A stretch of DNA of 64,000 nucleotides from Acinetobacter bouvetii DSM 14964 = CIP 107468 (GTDB lineage: Bacteria > Pseudomonadota > Gammaproteobacteria > Pseudomonadales > Moraxellaceae), in NCBI RefSeq assembly GCF_000368865.1, contig NZ_KB849727.1, positions 672,745 to 736,744 on the forward strand, in the 5' to 3' direction. This document shows positions 1 through 8,220 of the stretch, in pieces. Each line of letters starts with the position of its first letter. The stretch's first letter is position 1. A program made the translations under genes and the position numbers. Under the pieces are notes generated by a model that was not told where the DNA came from, searched no databases, and saw nothing but the letters and a program-made list of their open reading frames with translations.

Positions 1-656
1 GCCGTGACTTGCAGTGTTTCGCCATTCTTTTGCGCAGGATTCAACGCTACTTCGAAATTGCCATTTGCATCCGCTGTGCCAGAGCCGATCACATTGCCAT
101 TGGCATCTTTGACTTCAATTTTAGAACCCGGCTCCGCCTTTCCTGTCACCTTAGTGCCGTCATTACTAATCAGAAGATTCTTTGGAGATTCAGGCGGAGT
201 ATGATCTCTATTATCACCATCATCACCAGAAGAAGATGATGAGTTTGCAGCAATTGCCGCCACACCACCTACAACTCCAGCGCCAATCAGCCACGGCTGT
301 ATGGATGAAGCAGTCTCGCCATACAGTAATGGCGTAATCTCATTTAAAGGATTATATACAATTGAAGGGGTTACATTACCTGCAGCATCTGTAAACTGAA
401 CCCAATAAAGTCCATCTTTACCCTCAAGTACAATACTGTTGGCATCAATAGAGCCATTGAAAAAATTTTCAATAACAATAGTTTCACCATTTTTCAGCTT
501 GACTACGGCAGAGTTCCCATCACGTGTGATGCTTTCCACCAACTCTTTATCAACATTTATTTTTACAACTGAATTCTCCGTTAAGAGAACTTTATTATCG
601 AGTGTCTTGTCCAAAACCTTATGGCTTTGCTTGGACACAACCTGAATATTAGCCAT
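1..656 (-). CDS. Large Bap-type surface adhesin, N-terminal part (runs off the left edge)
   Basis: The reading frame is open from an ATG at 656 to the window edge, so the last 218 codons visible are only the start of the protein. It begins MANIQVVSKQSHKVL and continues with a region typical of the BapA prefix domain (LKNGETIVIENFFNG, then GLYWVQFTDAAGNVTP). A hydrophobic, Gly/Ala-rich stretch (WLIGAGVVGGVAAIAA) and a Ser/Asp linker follow, and then what looks like the first Ig-like repeat (KVTGKAEPGSKIEVKDANG). There is no Sec signal peptide, as expected for a type I-secreted adhesin. Proteins of this family are usually thousands of residues long and mediate biofilm formation and adhesion. 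The upstream sequence has an AGGGAGT-like ribosome site. Family assignment is from recalled motifs; the repeat number and C-terminal secretion signal lie outside the window. Confidence 0.85.
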   Translation of the reverse strand, partial: MANIQVVSKQSHKVLDKTLDNKVLLTENSVVKINVDKELVESITRDGNSAVVKLKNGETIVIENFFNGSIDANSIVLEGKDGLYWVQFTDAAGNVTPSIVYNPLNEITPLLYGETASSIQPWLIGAGVVGGVAAIAANSSSSSGDDGDNRDHTPPESPKNLLISNDGTKVTGKAEPGSKIEVKDANGNVIGSGTADANGNFEVALNPAQKNGETLQVT

Positions 657-1568
657 AAAAATACTCCCTCTGATTGTTATATGACTTTTATAAATTTATG
701 AATTATGTTTAATCAGTTTTTATTAACGTTATATATTTAGCTATTTTCGTAAAGGGATTGAATTGCAAAAAAAATGAAGGCAATCAAACTCACAAACCAC
801 ACACACCTTGAAAGCTATTGGAAAAAATAAGATTTTGTTAATTAATGATTTTTTTTAAAAAAACACACATAAAATAATTGTTATTTTATGTATACTTAAT
901 TGGTCGGAATATAAATCCACTATTTTTATTGTATCTTTTTACAAAAAATTGAATCTTATTAAAGGAAATATTATATAATCGGCGGATTATGCAAACAAAA
1001 TCACAATATATTTAAAATATGCAAATATGGTCGATAATTATCCAAACTATTAACTTTTCCTAAAAAAATAATTAAAATTTATTTACAAAATTTAATTCAT
1101 ATTTTTTTTATGGTTTTTTTTAGATTGGTATATTTTGCCAATCGCATGCAGAGCCTGTCTGCGATAAGACTCAATCTAAAAAATATCTTATTGCCAATTG
1201 GACTTTTTACATGAGCAGCATGTCATGGAGAATTATAATTTGGTTTGACTCCTGTACTTGGTAGGTATGCAAAATTAAGGCAGGAAACTAGATAGAAATT
1301 AGACCTATTTAATGCAGTTTAATGATTAGTCACTGATAAGGATGACGAATACTGCTGCCTTTTTTTATATGGCATGCCCAAACAAATTTAAAACTAACAC
1401 ATTGTTTTTAATAAAAAATACAAAATAAATATCAGAATAAAACGTTTAAATGCTGTCTTTTTCAATCAATCCAACTCTTTTTATTCCGTGTAATGGTCAA
1501 GTAAAATCAGTCACATTAATAATTAAATTTTAATGATTTTTTCTAATTGAGCACGACATTATAACGGC
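657..1568. other. Long AT-rich non-coding region upstream of the adhesin
   Basis: About 900 bases with no convincing gene. It is very AT-rich and holds several dyads: a perfect 11-bp inverted repeat at 867-891, a wide inverted repeat pairing 1114-1126 with 1172-1184, and a possible structured transcript ending in a T-run near 1366. It presumably carries the adhesin promoter and regulatory sites, and its composition would suit silencing by an H-NS-like protein; that part is inference. Confidence 0.6.
867..891. repeat. Perfect 11-bp inverted repeat in the adhesin upstream region
   Basis: The arms ACATAAAATAA and TTATTTTATGT are separated by three bases (TTG). It lies about 210 bases upstream of the adhesin start. 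It could be an operator or a cruciform-prone site; there is no T-run that would make it an obvious terminator. Confidence 0.5.
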
Positions 1569-2236
1569 TCAAATTTGAGTTATAACTCGGCTATGTGGTC
1601 TGCCTCATTCTGTAAATTTATTGAGGACTGCCCCTCATTCATGTACCTCATTCACCGGACTTCAAAAGTTCCTTGCGCTAAGCTTGCCGCTCAATAAGTT
1701 AATGCAATGCATCTTGGTTTCAACCAAGCTTCGCGCTGATAACCCAGTCCTTTTTTCCAGATTGCCCTACCTGAGAAGCGCCGCTTCGCAAAATTTATGG
1801 TCATAAAAAATTCATTTTGTTTAATAGAACTCGCCCTTGTATCTCTCTAAGGCTAAGCATCATCAGCTCCATCAGTATAGACAGAATCAATTCATTCATC
1901 TTGCGGAAGCTAATCAAGTAAATTTCCGAGTACTTGTGAATCACATACCTTATTCGCTGTGAGCCGAATTGCCTGTATTTGAAAGGTCTCTGTATCAATA
2001 CCAATGTGAAATTTATGCCATTTCCAGCGAGATTCAGCTCGGTTGCGACAAGCAATATAATCCATCACATTACTTTTCTGGCAGCTAGCCGCAACAGCTA
2101 TCTGCTTTTGTCCGCAGCAGAGTTAACAATCTGCTGCGGTCCGAGCAAGCCCACACAATTTAATCAAACTTTGAACAAAATCTGCGGCCATTAAAAAATT
2201 CAGAATACCATTACGAATACAGAACGTGTTTTGATA
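1569..2236 (-). pseudogene. Decayed IS5-family transposase remnant
   Basis: No intact frame exists, but successive fragments in different minus-strand frames read as an IS5-type DDE transposase in order: FVQSLIKLCGL, then KWHKFHIGIDTETFQIQAI, KVCDSQVLGNLLD, IDSVYTDGA (second catalytic-Asp region, near 1865-1889), WKKGLGYQR, SLVETKMHCINLL and SGKLSARNF, ending in LNKFTE-stop-GRPHS at 1590. At least four in-frame stops and one or more frameshifts separate them, for example between WKKGLGYQR and SLVETK and after SARNF. The N-terminal third is missing or unrecognisable. Several stops fit CGA-to-TGA decay. I did not find clear terminal inverted repeats or target duplications. The 5' boundary is approximate. 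Confidence 0.8.
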
Positions 2237-2254
2237 AGGGTTTATCCAAGGCAA

Positions 2255-2291
2255 TAAAAAACCCTTAATTCTTTTTAAATTAAGGGTTTGA
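2255..2291 (-). terminator. Terminator of the tRNA-Ile2 transcript
   Basis: On the minus strand, AAACCCTTAATT pairs with AATTAAGGGTTT, followed by a run of T. It begins about 30 bases past the CCA end of the tRNA. Confidence 0.8.
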
Positions 2292-2322
2292 AAATCAGAT
2301 AAAGCGATATAAGTATAAAATT

Positions 2323-2399
<77 letters not shown>

Positions 2400-2443
2400 T
2401 ATAGGCTGAACTCGTTATATATCAATAAGTTCAAGCGGAAAGA

Positions 2444-2472
2444 ATAGTATCGGAGATTATTTTAAAATACAA
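2444..2472 (-). promoter_or_regulatory. Sigma70-type promoter of the tRNA gene
   Basis: On the minus strand there is a -35 TTGTAT, a 17-bp spacer and a -10 TACTAT. The predicted start lies about 38 bases before the mature tRNA end, which is a normal leader for processing. Confidence 0.55.
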
Positions 2473-2733
2473 GCATTTTTAAGACTGCTTGCACATTAAG
2501 ACAACAATCCAAAAAAAATGGCCAATCTATAGCAAAAGAGTGAACAGCAGCCTTTTCAAAAATCAAAAAAAATGATGATAAATAAAGCAATAAACAATCA
2601 AGAAAAAAGATAAAAACCGCGGCCAATTGCAGCATTGATACTTTATAAGTATCAGAACATCACACACCAATAAGGTTGATTATTTCAGAAATAAGATCCG
2701 CGATTTAAATTTAAATCCCGCTGATCTCCAGAA
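2473..2733. other. AT-rich intergenic stretch, no gene seen
   Basis: No open frame with a plausible start is visible. Near its right end are a 16-bp palindrome (2702-2717) and a GATCTC/GAGATC hairpin (2722-2742) that overlaps the end of the microprotein gene and may end its transcript. Confidence 0.5.
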
Positions 2734-2847
2734 TTAGAGATCAAACTGTTCCTGCTTTTTTGATTCTGCATAAAACTCAACCAGCGACCATACCAGCACT
2801 AAAGCAAAAATTACTGATGCAAACAAAAAAGCAGTCAAATAAGTCAT
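2734..2847 (-). CDS. 37-residue single-pass membrane microprotein
   Basis: The frame encodes 37 residues: MTYLTAFLFASVIF, a continuous hydrophobic stretch to about residue 22, then a charged tail AESKKQEQFDL. This is the layout of a one-helix inner-membrane microprotein. A purine-rich GAGGCTGAG precedes the ATG by a few bases and could act as the ribosome site. It stands alone between the tRNA and the acyltransferase gene. I do not recognise the family; such proteins often bind and tune larger membrane complexes, but nothing here shows a partner. It is below usual gene-caller length, so the call rests on coding appearance only. Confidence 0.55.
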   Translation of the reverse strand: MTYLTAFLFASVIFALVLVWSLVEFYAESKKQEQFDL

Positions 2848-3178
2848 TTTTCTCAGCCTCTGCAGAATATTCATGACTTAAAAAATCATCGTACATTTTT
2901 CAAGCCCTACGACAAAAGTCTAATAAGAATTAGGCTGTCTGAATAGACATGAGGCATTTTTTTTAATACTCTTTTTCTATGTTTTGAGACTAATTTTATA
3001 TCAATACAAATAGAATTATCGTTTTAAAGTCTTAGTTAGCTTCCTGCATCTCTATTTGCAATAGACTATAAAAATGCAAATGTATTTTATTTATCTGCTT
3101 TCGCAAATTTCCTATTGACTGTCCTCTGAAACAGGCAGAAATTAGCGCAGATTGCCTTTGCAGAAACTGTAATTTTGT
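2848..3178. other. Intergenic region between microprotein and acyltransferase
   Basis: About 330 AT-rich bases without a convincing gene. They presumably carry promoters for the microprotein (leftward) and the acyltransferase (rightward); I could not fix a clear -35/-10 pair. Confidence 0.45.
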
Positions 3179-3748
3179 ATGTTGAAAAAATTTATCGGTG
3201 AAACCTCATTCAAATTGGCTGGCTGGACTTATGAAGTAAAGCCGGATGTGCTTGAAAATAAGCAAGTCATTGTCGGCTTTGAACACACCTCTATGATGGA
3301 TGCGGTGCTGTCTCTAGCCCTCTTCCAAATTTATGACCTAAAAATTCATACCCTGATTAAAAAAGAACTGTTTAAAGGGCCTTTAAAGCCTTTTTTAACG
3401 GCGGTTGGCGGCATTCCTGTAGACCGCAAGTCGAGCAAAGATATTGTTTCACAAATGGTTGAGCATTTTGAAAAAAATGAAAAATTCAATCTGGTGATTG
3501 CGCCTGAGGCGACACGTGCAGAGCGCGGTGAAGCCCGAAAACCCATCCGCACTGGGTTCTGGCACATTGCTAAAGCGGCTGGCGTCCCCATTGTTTTAAT
3601 GTATGCCAACTCTAAAACCAAGCAAGGCGGCATCTTTGGAAAAATTTATCCAACAGAACTCGACCATGACCTCGCTTTGATGAAAAAACTGTATAAAGAA
3701 AATGTTGGACTGGACATTATTATTCCAGAACCCAAAAATCAGGCATGA
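3179..3748 (+). CDS. Lysophospholipid/glycerophosphate acyltransferase family protein
   Basis: A 189-residue member of the PlsC-like acyltransferase family, which moves acyl groups from acyl-ACP or acyl-CoA to lysophospholipids or related acceptors at the inner membrane. The HX4D catalytic motif is HTSMMD at residues 36-41, followed by a GGIPVDR block and PEATR, the variant of the usual PEGTR substrate-binding motif. It is shorter than PlsC (about 240 residues) and has no strong N-terminal membrane anchor. It resembles the small cytosolic acyltransferases often annotated only by family. There is no clear Shine-Dalgarno before the chosen ATG, so the start is somewhat uncertain. It is followed by the yebC promoter. 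Confidence 0.8.
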   Translation: MLKKFIGETSFKLAGWTYEVKPDVLENKQVIVGFEHTSMMDAVLSLALFQIYDLKIHTLIKKELFKGPLKPFLTAVGGIPVDRKSSKDIVSQMVEHFEKNEKFNLVIAPEATRAERGEARKPIRTGFWHIAKAAGVPIVLMYANSKTKQGGIFGKIYPTELDHDLALMKKLYKENVGLDIIIPEPKNQA

Positions 3749-3774
3749 TTGTTTAAAAACTCGAAGGCTAGCCC

Positions 3775-3804
3775 TTTATCAAAAAAAAGGGCTTATGGTA
3801 GAAT
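3775..3804 (+). promoter_or_regulatory. Candidate promoter of yebC
   Basis: TTTATC, an 18-bp spacer and TAGAAT, with the start codon about 50 bases downstream and a strong AAGGAG ribosome site at 3839-3844. The spacer overlaps an AGCCC/GGGCT dyad. Confidence 0.45.
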
Positions 3805-3853
3805 TTGCACAATCTGATAGGCATAAAGCCAATCTACAAGGAGCATATTTCGC

Positions 3854-4603
3854 ATGGCGGGTCATTCCAAGTGGGCTAACACAAAGCATCGTAAAGCAAA
3901 ACAAGATGCGAGCCGCGCTAAAGTATTCACAAAATTTATTCGTGAAATCGTTACAGCTGCCCGTTTAGGCGGCGGTGATGTTGCGTCTAACCCACGTTTA
4001 CGTGCTGTCGTTGAGAAAGCCTTAGTTGCAAACATGACACGTGACACCATCAACCGCGCAGTTCAGCGCGGTGTTGGCGGTGAAGAAAATGCTGATTTAA
4101 AAGAAGTCACTTACGAAGGTTATGGCGTTGGCGGCGTTGCGGTTATTATTGAAACAATGACTGACAACTTAAACCGTACAGTGCCTGATGTACGCCATTG
4201 TTTCTCTAAAACGGACGGTAACTTAGGTACTGCTGGTTCAGTGGCATATATGTTTACTAAACGCGGGGAAATTACGTTTGAAGATGTGTCTTTAGAAGAC
4301 AAAATCATGGACGTCGCTTTAGAAGCCGGCGCAGAAGATATTGAAGTGGCTGAAGATGAAATTTTAGTCATCACTACACCTGAAACTTTTGGTGAAGTTC
4401 AAGATGCGCTTACAGCGGCAGGTTTAAAGTCTGACAATGCTGAAGTAGTAATGAACCCTTCAACCAAAGCCTTAATTTCAGATGTTGATCAAGCGAAAAA
4501 AATCGTAAAAATGATTGATATGTTTGAAGATTTAGATGATGTGCAAAACGTTTATACAAACGTTGAATTCACAGAAGAAGTTTTAGCTCAGCTTGATGAG
4601 TAA
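3854..4603 (+). CDS. yebC: YebC/PmpR family protein
   Basis: A full-length 249-residue YebC protein that starts with the signature [18 protein letters not shown]. The family covers transcriptional regulators such as PmpR and, from more recent work, translation factors that relieve ribosome stalling at proline stretches. The three-domain fold is reflected in the basic N-terminus, the central GGVAVIIE region and the acidic C-terminus. The ATG is set by AAGGAG about ten bases upstream. It is a single-gene unit with its own promoter and a strong terminator immediately downstream. Confidence 0.97.
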   Translation: MAGHSKWANTKHRKAKQDASRAKVFTKFIREIVTAARLGGGDVASNPRLRAVVEKALVANMTRDTINRAVQRGVGGEENADLKEVTYEGYGVGGVAVIIETMTDNLNRTVPDVRHCFSKTDGNLGTAGSVAYMFTKRGEITFEDVSLEDKIMDVALEAGAEDIEVAEDEILVITTPETFGEVQDALTAAGLKSDNAEVVMNPSTKALISDVDQAKKIVKMIDMFEDLDDVQNVYTNVEFTEEVLAQLDE

Positions 4604-4613
4604 TCTTTCAAAA

Positions 4614-4646
4614 AATAAAAAAACGCGCCTATAAGCGCGTTTTTTT
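4614..4646 (+). terminator. Terminator after yebC
   Basis: AAACGCGC pairs with GCGCGTTT around a six-base loop, flanked by A- and T-runs, so it may work in both directions. Confidence 0.9.
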
Positions 4647-4706
4647 ATGCCTGCCTGTAATCAACAGGCTGATGATGATAAATGATGCTGATCAGCCGCT
4701 GCTTTT

Positions 4707-5177
4707 TTAAGCTTTGCTCAGCAAACCTGTGCAGTTAAATACATTGTATTCTTTAATCACAAAGCTCGAATGCAGCGCCACGACATGTTCAATTTTACCA
4801 ATGCGCTTAAGCAGGACATCACTGTAATTTTCCATATCCTTCGCAACAACTTCCACAATAAAATCAGCCGACTGCCCCGTGACTAAAAATGCATTTATCA
4901 CCTCAGGAATGCTTTCCAGTTCTTCTAAAAATTTTGCAAAGGTGTCTGTATCATGCTTACTCAGCGACACCTGCAAAAGCACATGCAGGCTAAACCCCAG
5001 CTTTTGATAATTCAGTTCCCGTTTCAGTCCAGAAATCACCCCCGCATCAATAAGATGCTTAATTCGGCGGTGCACAGAACTGACTGAAAGATTGATGCGT
5101 TCAGATAATTCATTCAGATTTAAATCTTCATGCGTTAAAATTTCTAAGATTTGCTTATCAAAACGATCCAATTCCAT
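4707..5177 (-). CDS. Lrp/AsnC family transcriptional regulator
   Basis: A 156-residue regulator. The N-terminal winged helix-turn-helix reads DRFDKQILEILTHEDLNLNELSERINLSVSSVHRRIKHL (shown here only to identify the domain), followed by a RAM/ACT-like effector domain containing VTGQSADFIVEVVAKDM. I chose the ATG at 5177 rather than an upstream ATG at 5210 because CTGGAG sits seven bases before it and the family normally begins a few residues before the helix-turn-helix. Members of this family sense amino acids and control their metabolism or transport. It is divergent from the repeat-protein gene across about 500 bases, so autoregulation or control of that gene is possible; no target can be named. 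Confidence 0.93.
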   Translation of the reverse strand: MELDRFDKQILEILTHEDLNLNELSERINLSVSSVHRRIKHLIDAGVISGLKRELNYQKLGFSLHVLLQVSLSKHDTDTFAKFLEELESIPEVINAFLVTGQSADFIVEVVAKDMENYSDVLLKRIGKIEHVVALHSSFVIKEYNVFNCTGLLSKA

Positions 5178-5680
5178 TTTTTCTCCAGTCACTGCCCGAC
5201 GCATATGCATGTTTCAATGCATTGAATAAATAACTTTGAACAGCCGATGGGGATTCCCCCCGATCAAGGCCATTTAAATTATTCTTAAAATGCCTGACAG
5301 TTTTTAAAATTTATTTTCATGTATCCTCCATATATAAAAAATATATTTATATTTTGCAAATTATTTTGACTTATTTTTTCTTTTTGATTGCTGTTAACCG
5401 TAAAATTTCCTACTTTCAACCCGCTTATCCGTTCTGTGAATTTCACACCTCAAACTGTAGATTTTTTATACCGCTCATCCGCAAAACCTTATCATCCGAT
5501 GAATATTTTTTTGTTTAAAAATAATTGATTATAAATAGGACCAAACCTAAAGAGAGACTTATATCACATTAAACTGCGGACGGATGTGTCATGCAAATTT
5601 TACTTTCCTTTAGAAATGCTTTAAAAAATTTCAGTTTGAAAAAGAACAATAAATCTTAAAACAATAAGGAATAAGTACAC
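5178..5680. other. Divergent regulatory region between the Lrp gene and the repeat-protein gene
   Basis: About 500 AT-rich bases. They include a short stretch where CGCTTATCCG, CGCTCATCCG and TCATCCGATG recur between 5422 and 5502, which could be protein-binding half-sites. A 22-codon frame (5591-5659) with a basic end lies just before the next gene. The AGGA ribosome site of that gene is near 5665. Confidence 0.45.
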
Positions 5681-7021
5681 ATGGCGATCAAGTCTCTTAG
5701 CGCTCTGACCTCTAAACTCAGTTCAGCTCTCAGTCCTGCTTTTCAGCTGAATTCAGCATCGGCGCAATTAAAGCTGAACAGCACGGCGCTCAGCAGCCTG
5801 CTAAACCCTGACAAAATCAGCAGCACCCTCTCAAACTTATTTAGCGCTGCCAGCGCACCTAAATCCAGTGCAATTGACCTAAGCAGCTTGACCAATTCAT
5901 TGCCTAAAATTATGGATCTGATGCAAAGCATTCTCGCTAATCAAACTTCAAGCAGCAATTCAAATACACTGAATACGTTGATGCAGACCTTACAGCCGTT
6001 GCTTCAATCCTTGAACGGAACAGGCTCGGCACAGCAAGGCGAAGTGCTTCAGGCTTTGCCGGCTGTAGTCAGCAGCGTGCAGACGCTGATCAGCAGCTTT
6101 AATGGTCAAAGCAATCTGCCGGACAATCTTTCATCGGCCTTAACCGCCATTAAACCGCTGCTGAATGTGCTAAGCAGTGCGGCAGCAAATACCGATGCTG
6201 CGCAAATTATTTCAACATTGAATCAAGTTTTAGAACACGCGCAGCCTTTAATTCAAGCGGCCGGTTCAATCGCTGCTGGCCATACAGACTTAGGGGATAT
6301 TGCTCAAGGCACAGCGCAGGCCCTAATGCCTCTGCTGGCATCAATTGATACAGGCAATACAAATATTGATATGGCCAAGCTGCAGCAAGCGCTTCCAGCG
6401 GTGATTGGCAGTGTGACAACTTTGATTGCCACGATGACCCAAGCCAATCAAGGCAATATTCCTGAAACCATTTCTGGCGTGATTAAGGGCATTAATCCCC
6501 TGCTTAAAATTTTGGAAAACAGCGGCGCCTTAGACAGCACCCAGGCGGATACAGTGCACAAAGTTTATGATGTCTTAAACAGCGTGAAAACTGTTTTAGA
6601 CTTTGTCAATGATCCTTCCTTGCTGACGCTGTCTAAAGATTTAAACCAAGTGATCGACTCACTGAAGCCTGTCATTGCCATGATTGACCAAAAAGGCGAT
6701 TTCAGCGCGCTGCTGGATCACATTGAAATTCCTGACTTAAGCGGCCTGCTGACCGGCGCCTATAAACCTGAGCTGTTAGCAGGCAGCACGAAAAGCGCAT
6801 TAGGAGACCTGCTGAATGGAACAGAAAATCATCTTCCCAATATTAGTGACTTGTTTCAGAATACCAGCAGCCTAGGCACAATCAATTTAAGCGATCTCAT
6901 TCCGCAAGCGCCTGCATCGGCTGTAGCCCCAAATACCGCTCAAACTGCGCCGCAAGACTATACGGCATTGCCGAATCCAGCGGTCCAGTTAGATCTTGAA
7001 CAGGCCGCACACTACATTTGA
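5681..7021 (+). CDS. Leu/Ser/Ala-rich internal-repeat protein of unknown function
   Basis: A 446-residue protein I do not recognise. It has no classical signal peptide or membrane segment, but is made of amphipathic helical stretches rich in Leu, Ser, Ala, Asn and Gln. Two diverged internal copies are visible about 112 residues apart: LQPLLQSL/QALPAVV/IKPLLNVL (residues 104-164) and LMPLLASI/QALPAVI/INPLLKIL (215-278). The N-terminus is Ser-rich, and the C-terminus ends in a Pro/Ala-rich linker and a short hydrophobic tail. This appearance suits a surface-, lipid- or granule-coating protein such as a phasin-like factor, but that is speculation. The ATG follows AAGGAATAAG. It is transcribed alone and ends at a strong shared terminator. 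Confidence 0.8.
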   Translation: MAIKSLSALTSKLSSALSPAFQLNSASAQLKLNSTALSSLLNPDKISSTLSNLFSAASAPKSSAIDLSSLTNSLPKIMDLMQSILANQTSSSNSNTLNTLMQTLQPLLQSLNGTGSAQQGEVLQALPAVVSSVQTLISSFNGQSNLPDNLSSALTAIKPLLNVLSSAAANTDAAQIISTLNQVLEHAQPLIQAAGSIAAGHTDLGDIAQGTAQALMPLLASIDTGNTNIDMAKLQQALPAVIGSVTTLIATMTQANQGNIPETISGVIKGINPLLKILENSGALDSTQADTVHKVYDVLNSVKTVLDFVNDPSLLTLSKDLNQVIDSLKPVIAMIDQKGDFSALLDHIEIPDLSGLLTGAYKPELLAGSTKSALGDLLNGTENHLPNISDLFQNTSSLGTINLSDLIPQAPASAVAPNTAQTAPQDYTALPNPAVQLDLEQAAHYI

Positions 7022-7042
7022 TTGCAGCTTGCTGCTTTAGCG

Positions 7043-7078
7043 CAATAAAAAACGCACCTTAACGTGCGTTTTTTATTG
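7043..7078. terminator. Bidirectional terminator between the repeat protein and the GST gene
   Basis: A 15-bp perfect stem (core AAAAACGCAC / GTGCGTTTTT) with a six-base loop and T-runs on both strands, between convergent genes. Confidence 0.92.
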
Positions 7079-7091
7079 TGGCATTGAACGA

Positions 7092-7856
7092 TTAAACCCC
7101 GCGCCAATCCACCCGTGAATTGCGTTCAGTCTGATAAATACGCAGCACATACTGGCCAAGCGGCAAATCCGTTAAATATGCTTTATAGGCTTTAAAATCT
7201 TCAGATAAATTGTCGGAATGCTCTTTTTCCCAAGGCGTTCCAGCAATTTCCAAAATCGGTGCGAGCATTGAACAAACCGCTATATCCGCCAAGCCTAAGC
7301 GGTCGCCAACCAAATAGCGGCAGCCATGCTGAATGAGCCGCCCATTTAATTCTTCAATAATGCCTTGCATCGCCTCTTTCGAGTGTTCAACCCGGTCAGA
7401 GTCTAATTGATACCCTTTCGAGACCAGCGCCTTAATCAACGGTTTTGAATATTTTTCAAATTGGCGCAAATAGCCCTTCTCGCCAATTAAAATATCTAAA
7501 GATTCTTCATTTTCTTTCAGCACATGCGACAGCGCCCAGCGGCGCACATGGCGGCCTAATTCAACAGATAGTTCATTGATCTCCAGCGCCTGCTGACGGA
7601 GGTCTGCATCCGCACGCAGCAAGGCATGTTCAGGATACTGTTCATCCAGATACAGCGCGATTTGGGTGGAGTCTGCAATCCACTGCTCCCCATCACGTAA
7701 AATAGGCAATTTGTTCTGCCCGGTTTTTAATTGCGCAAAGGCCCGGTGCACACCGGGCATCAAATTATGAGCGGTATATTCCAGTTCTTTGTAATCCAGC
7801 AGCCAGCGCGCTTTTTCACAGAAGTGTGATAACGGAAACTGGTATAACGTACGCAT
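7092..7856 (-). CDS. Glutathione S-transferase family protein
   Basis: A 254-residue GST. The thioredoxin-like N-terminal domain starts MRTLYQFPLSHFCEKARWLL, with the likely catalytic Cys/Ser position occupied by Cys13. The cis-Pro region KLPILRDGEQWIADSTQIALYL supplies the Glu/Asp-Ser glutathione contact (ADST). The helical C-terminal domain contains the GDRLGLADIAVCSM capping motif. Such enzymes conjugate or reduce electrophiles with glutathione in the cytosol; the substrate cannot be read from the sequence. GGAG precedes the ATG by five bases. Confidence 0.92.
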   Translation of the reverse strand: MRTLYQFPLSHFCEKARWLLDYKELEYTAHNLMPGVHRAFAQLKTGQNKLPILRDGEQWIADSTQIALYLDEQYPEHALLRADADLRQQALEINELSVELGRHVRRWALSHVLKENEESLDILIGEKGYLRQFEKYSKPLIKALVSKGYQLDSDRVEHSKEAMQGIIEELNGRLIQHGCRYLVGDRLGLADIAVCSMLAPILEIAGTPWEKEHSDNLSEDFKAYKAYLTDLPLGQYVLRIYQTERNSRVDWRGV

Positions 7857-8220
7857 AAATGCTCCGAATTTATTGTTTTACACGACCCAGCATTGCTAAG
7901 TATTTTAGTGGGATACTTTAGACATACCGTTTTAGAAAAACAATGGACTTTTTACCTTAAATTAAATATTAAAAGCATTTGCTAATGAATACATTTATAC
8001 ATATTTAGCGCATGAATATATTAAAAGATGATATTAAATTTATAATTTTAATTTCAAATTAAATAAATTTAATATTTTTCATAATCTTAACATATAAAAA
8101 TACAATACATATTAATCAATAATTCTCTAAAAGACATTTTTTGATATTTAAATCTGAATCCATCATTTAATTTTTCTACACTGAACAGTTAGCGTTTTGA
8201 TATCTAGTACAGGTGTCATT
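7857..8220. other. Upstream region of the sulfur-scavenging operon
   Basis: About 360 very AT-rich bases between the divergent GST gene and the sulfur operon. A GCTAA/TTAGC dyad with wide spacing lies around 7981-8009 and could be a LysR-type site such as one for a CysB-like regulator. I looked for the GG/GC pattern of a sigma54 promoter, as used by some sfn operons, and did not see one. Confidence 0.4.

Noticed and set aside
1801..2055. 84-codon open frame on the minus strand
   Set aside because: It is an out-of-frame reading of the decayed transposase; the transposase-like residues are in other frames.
7857..8220. Sigma54 promoter for the sulfur operon
   Set aside because: No TGGCAC-N5-TTGC-like sequence was found in the upstream region.
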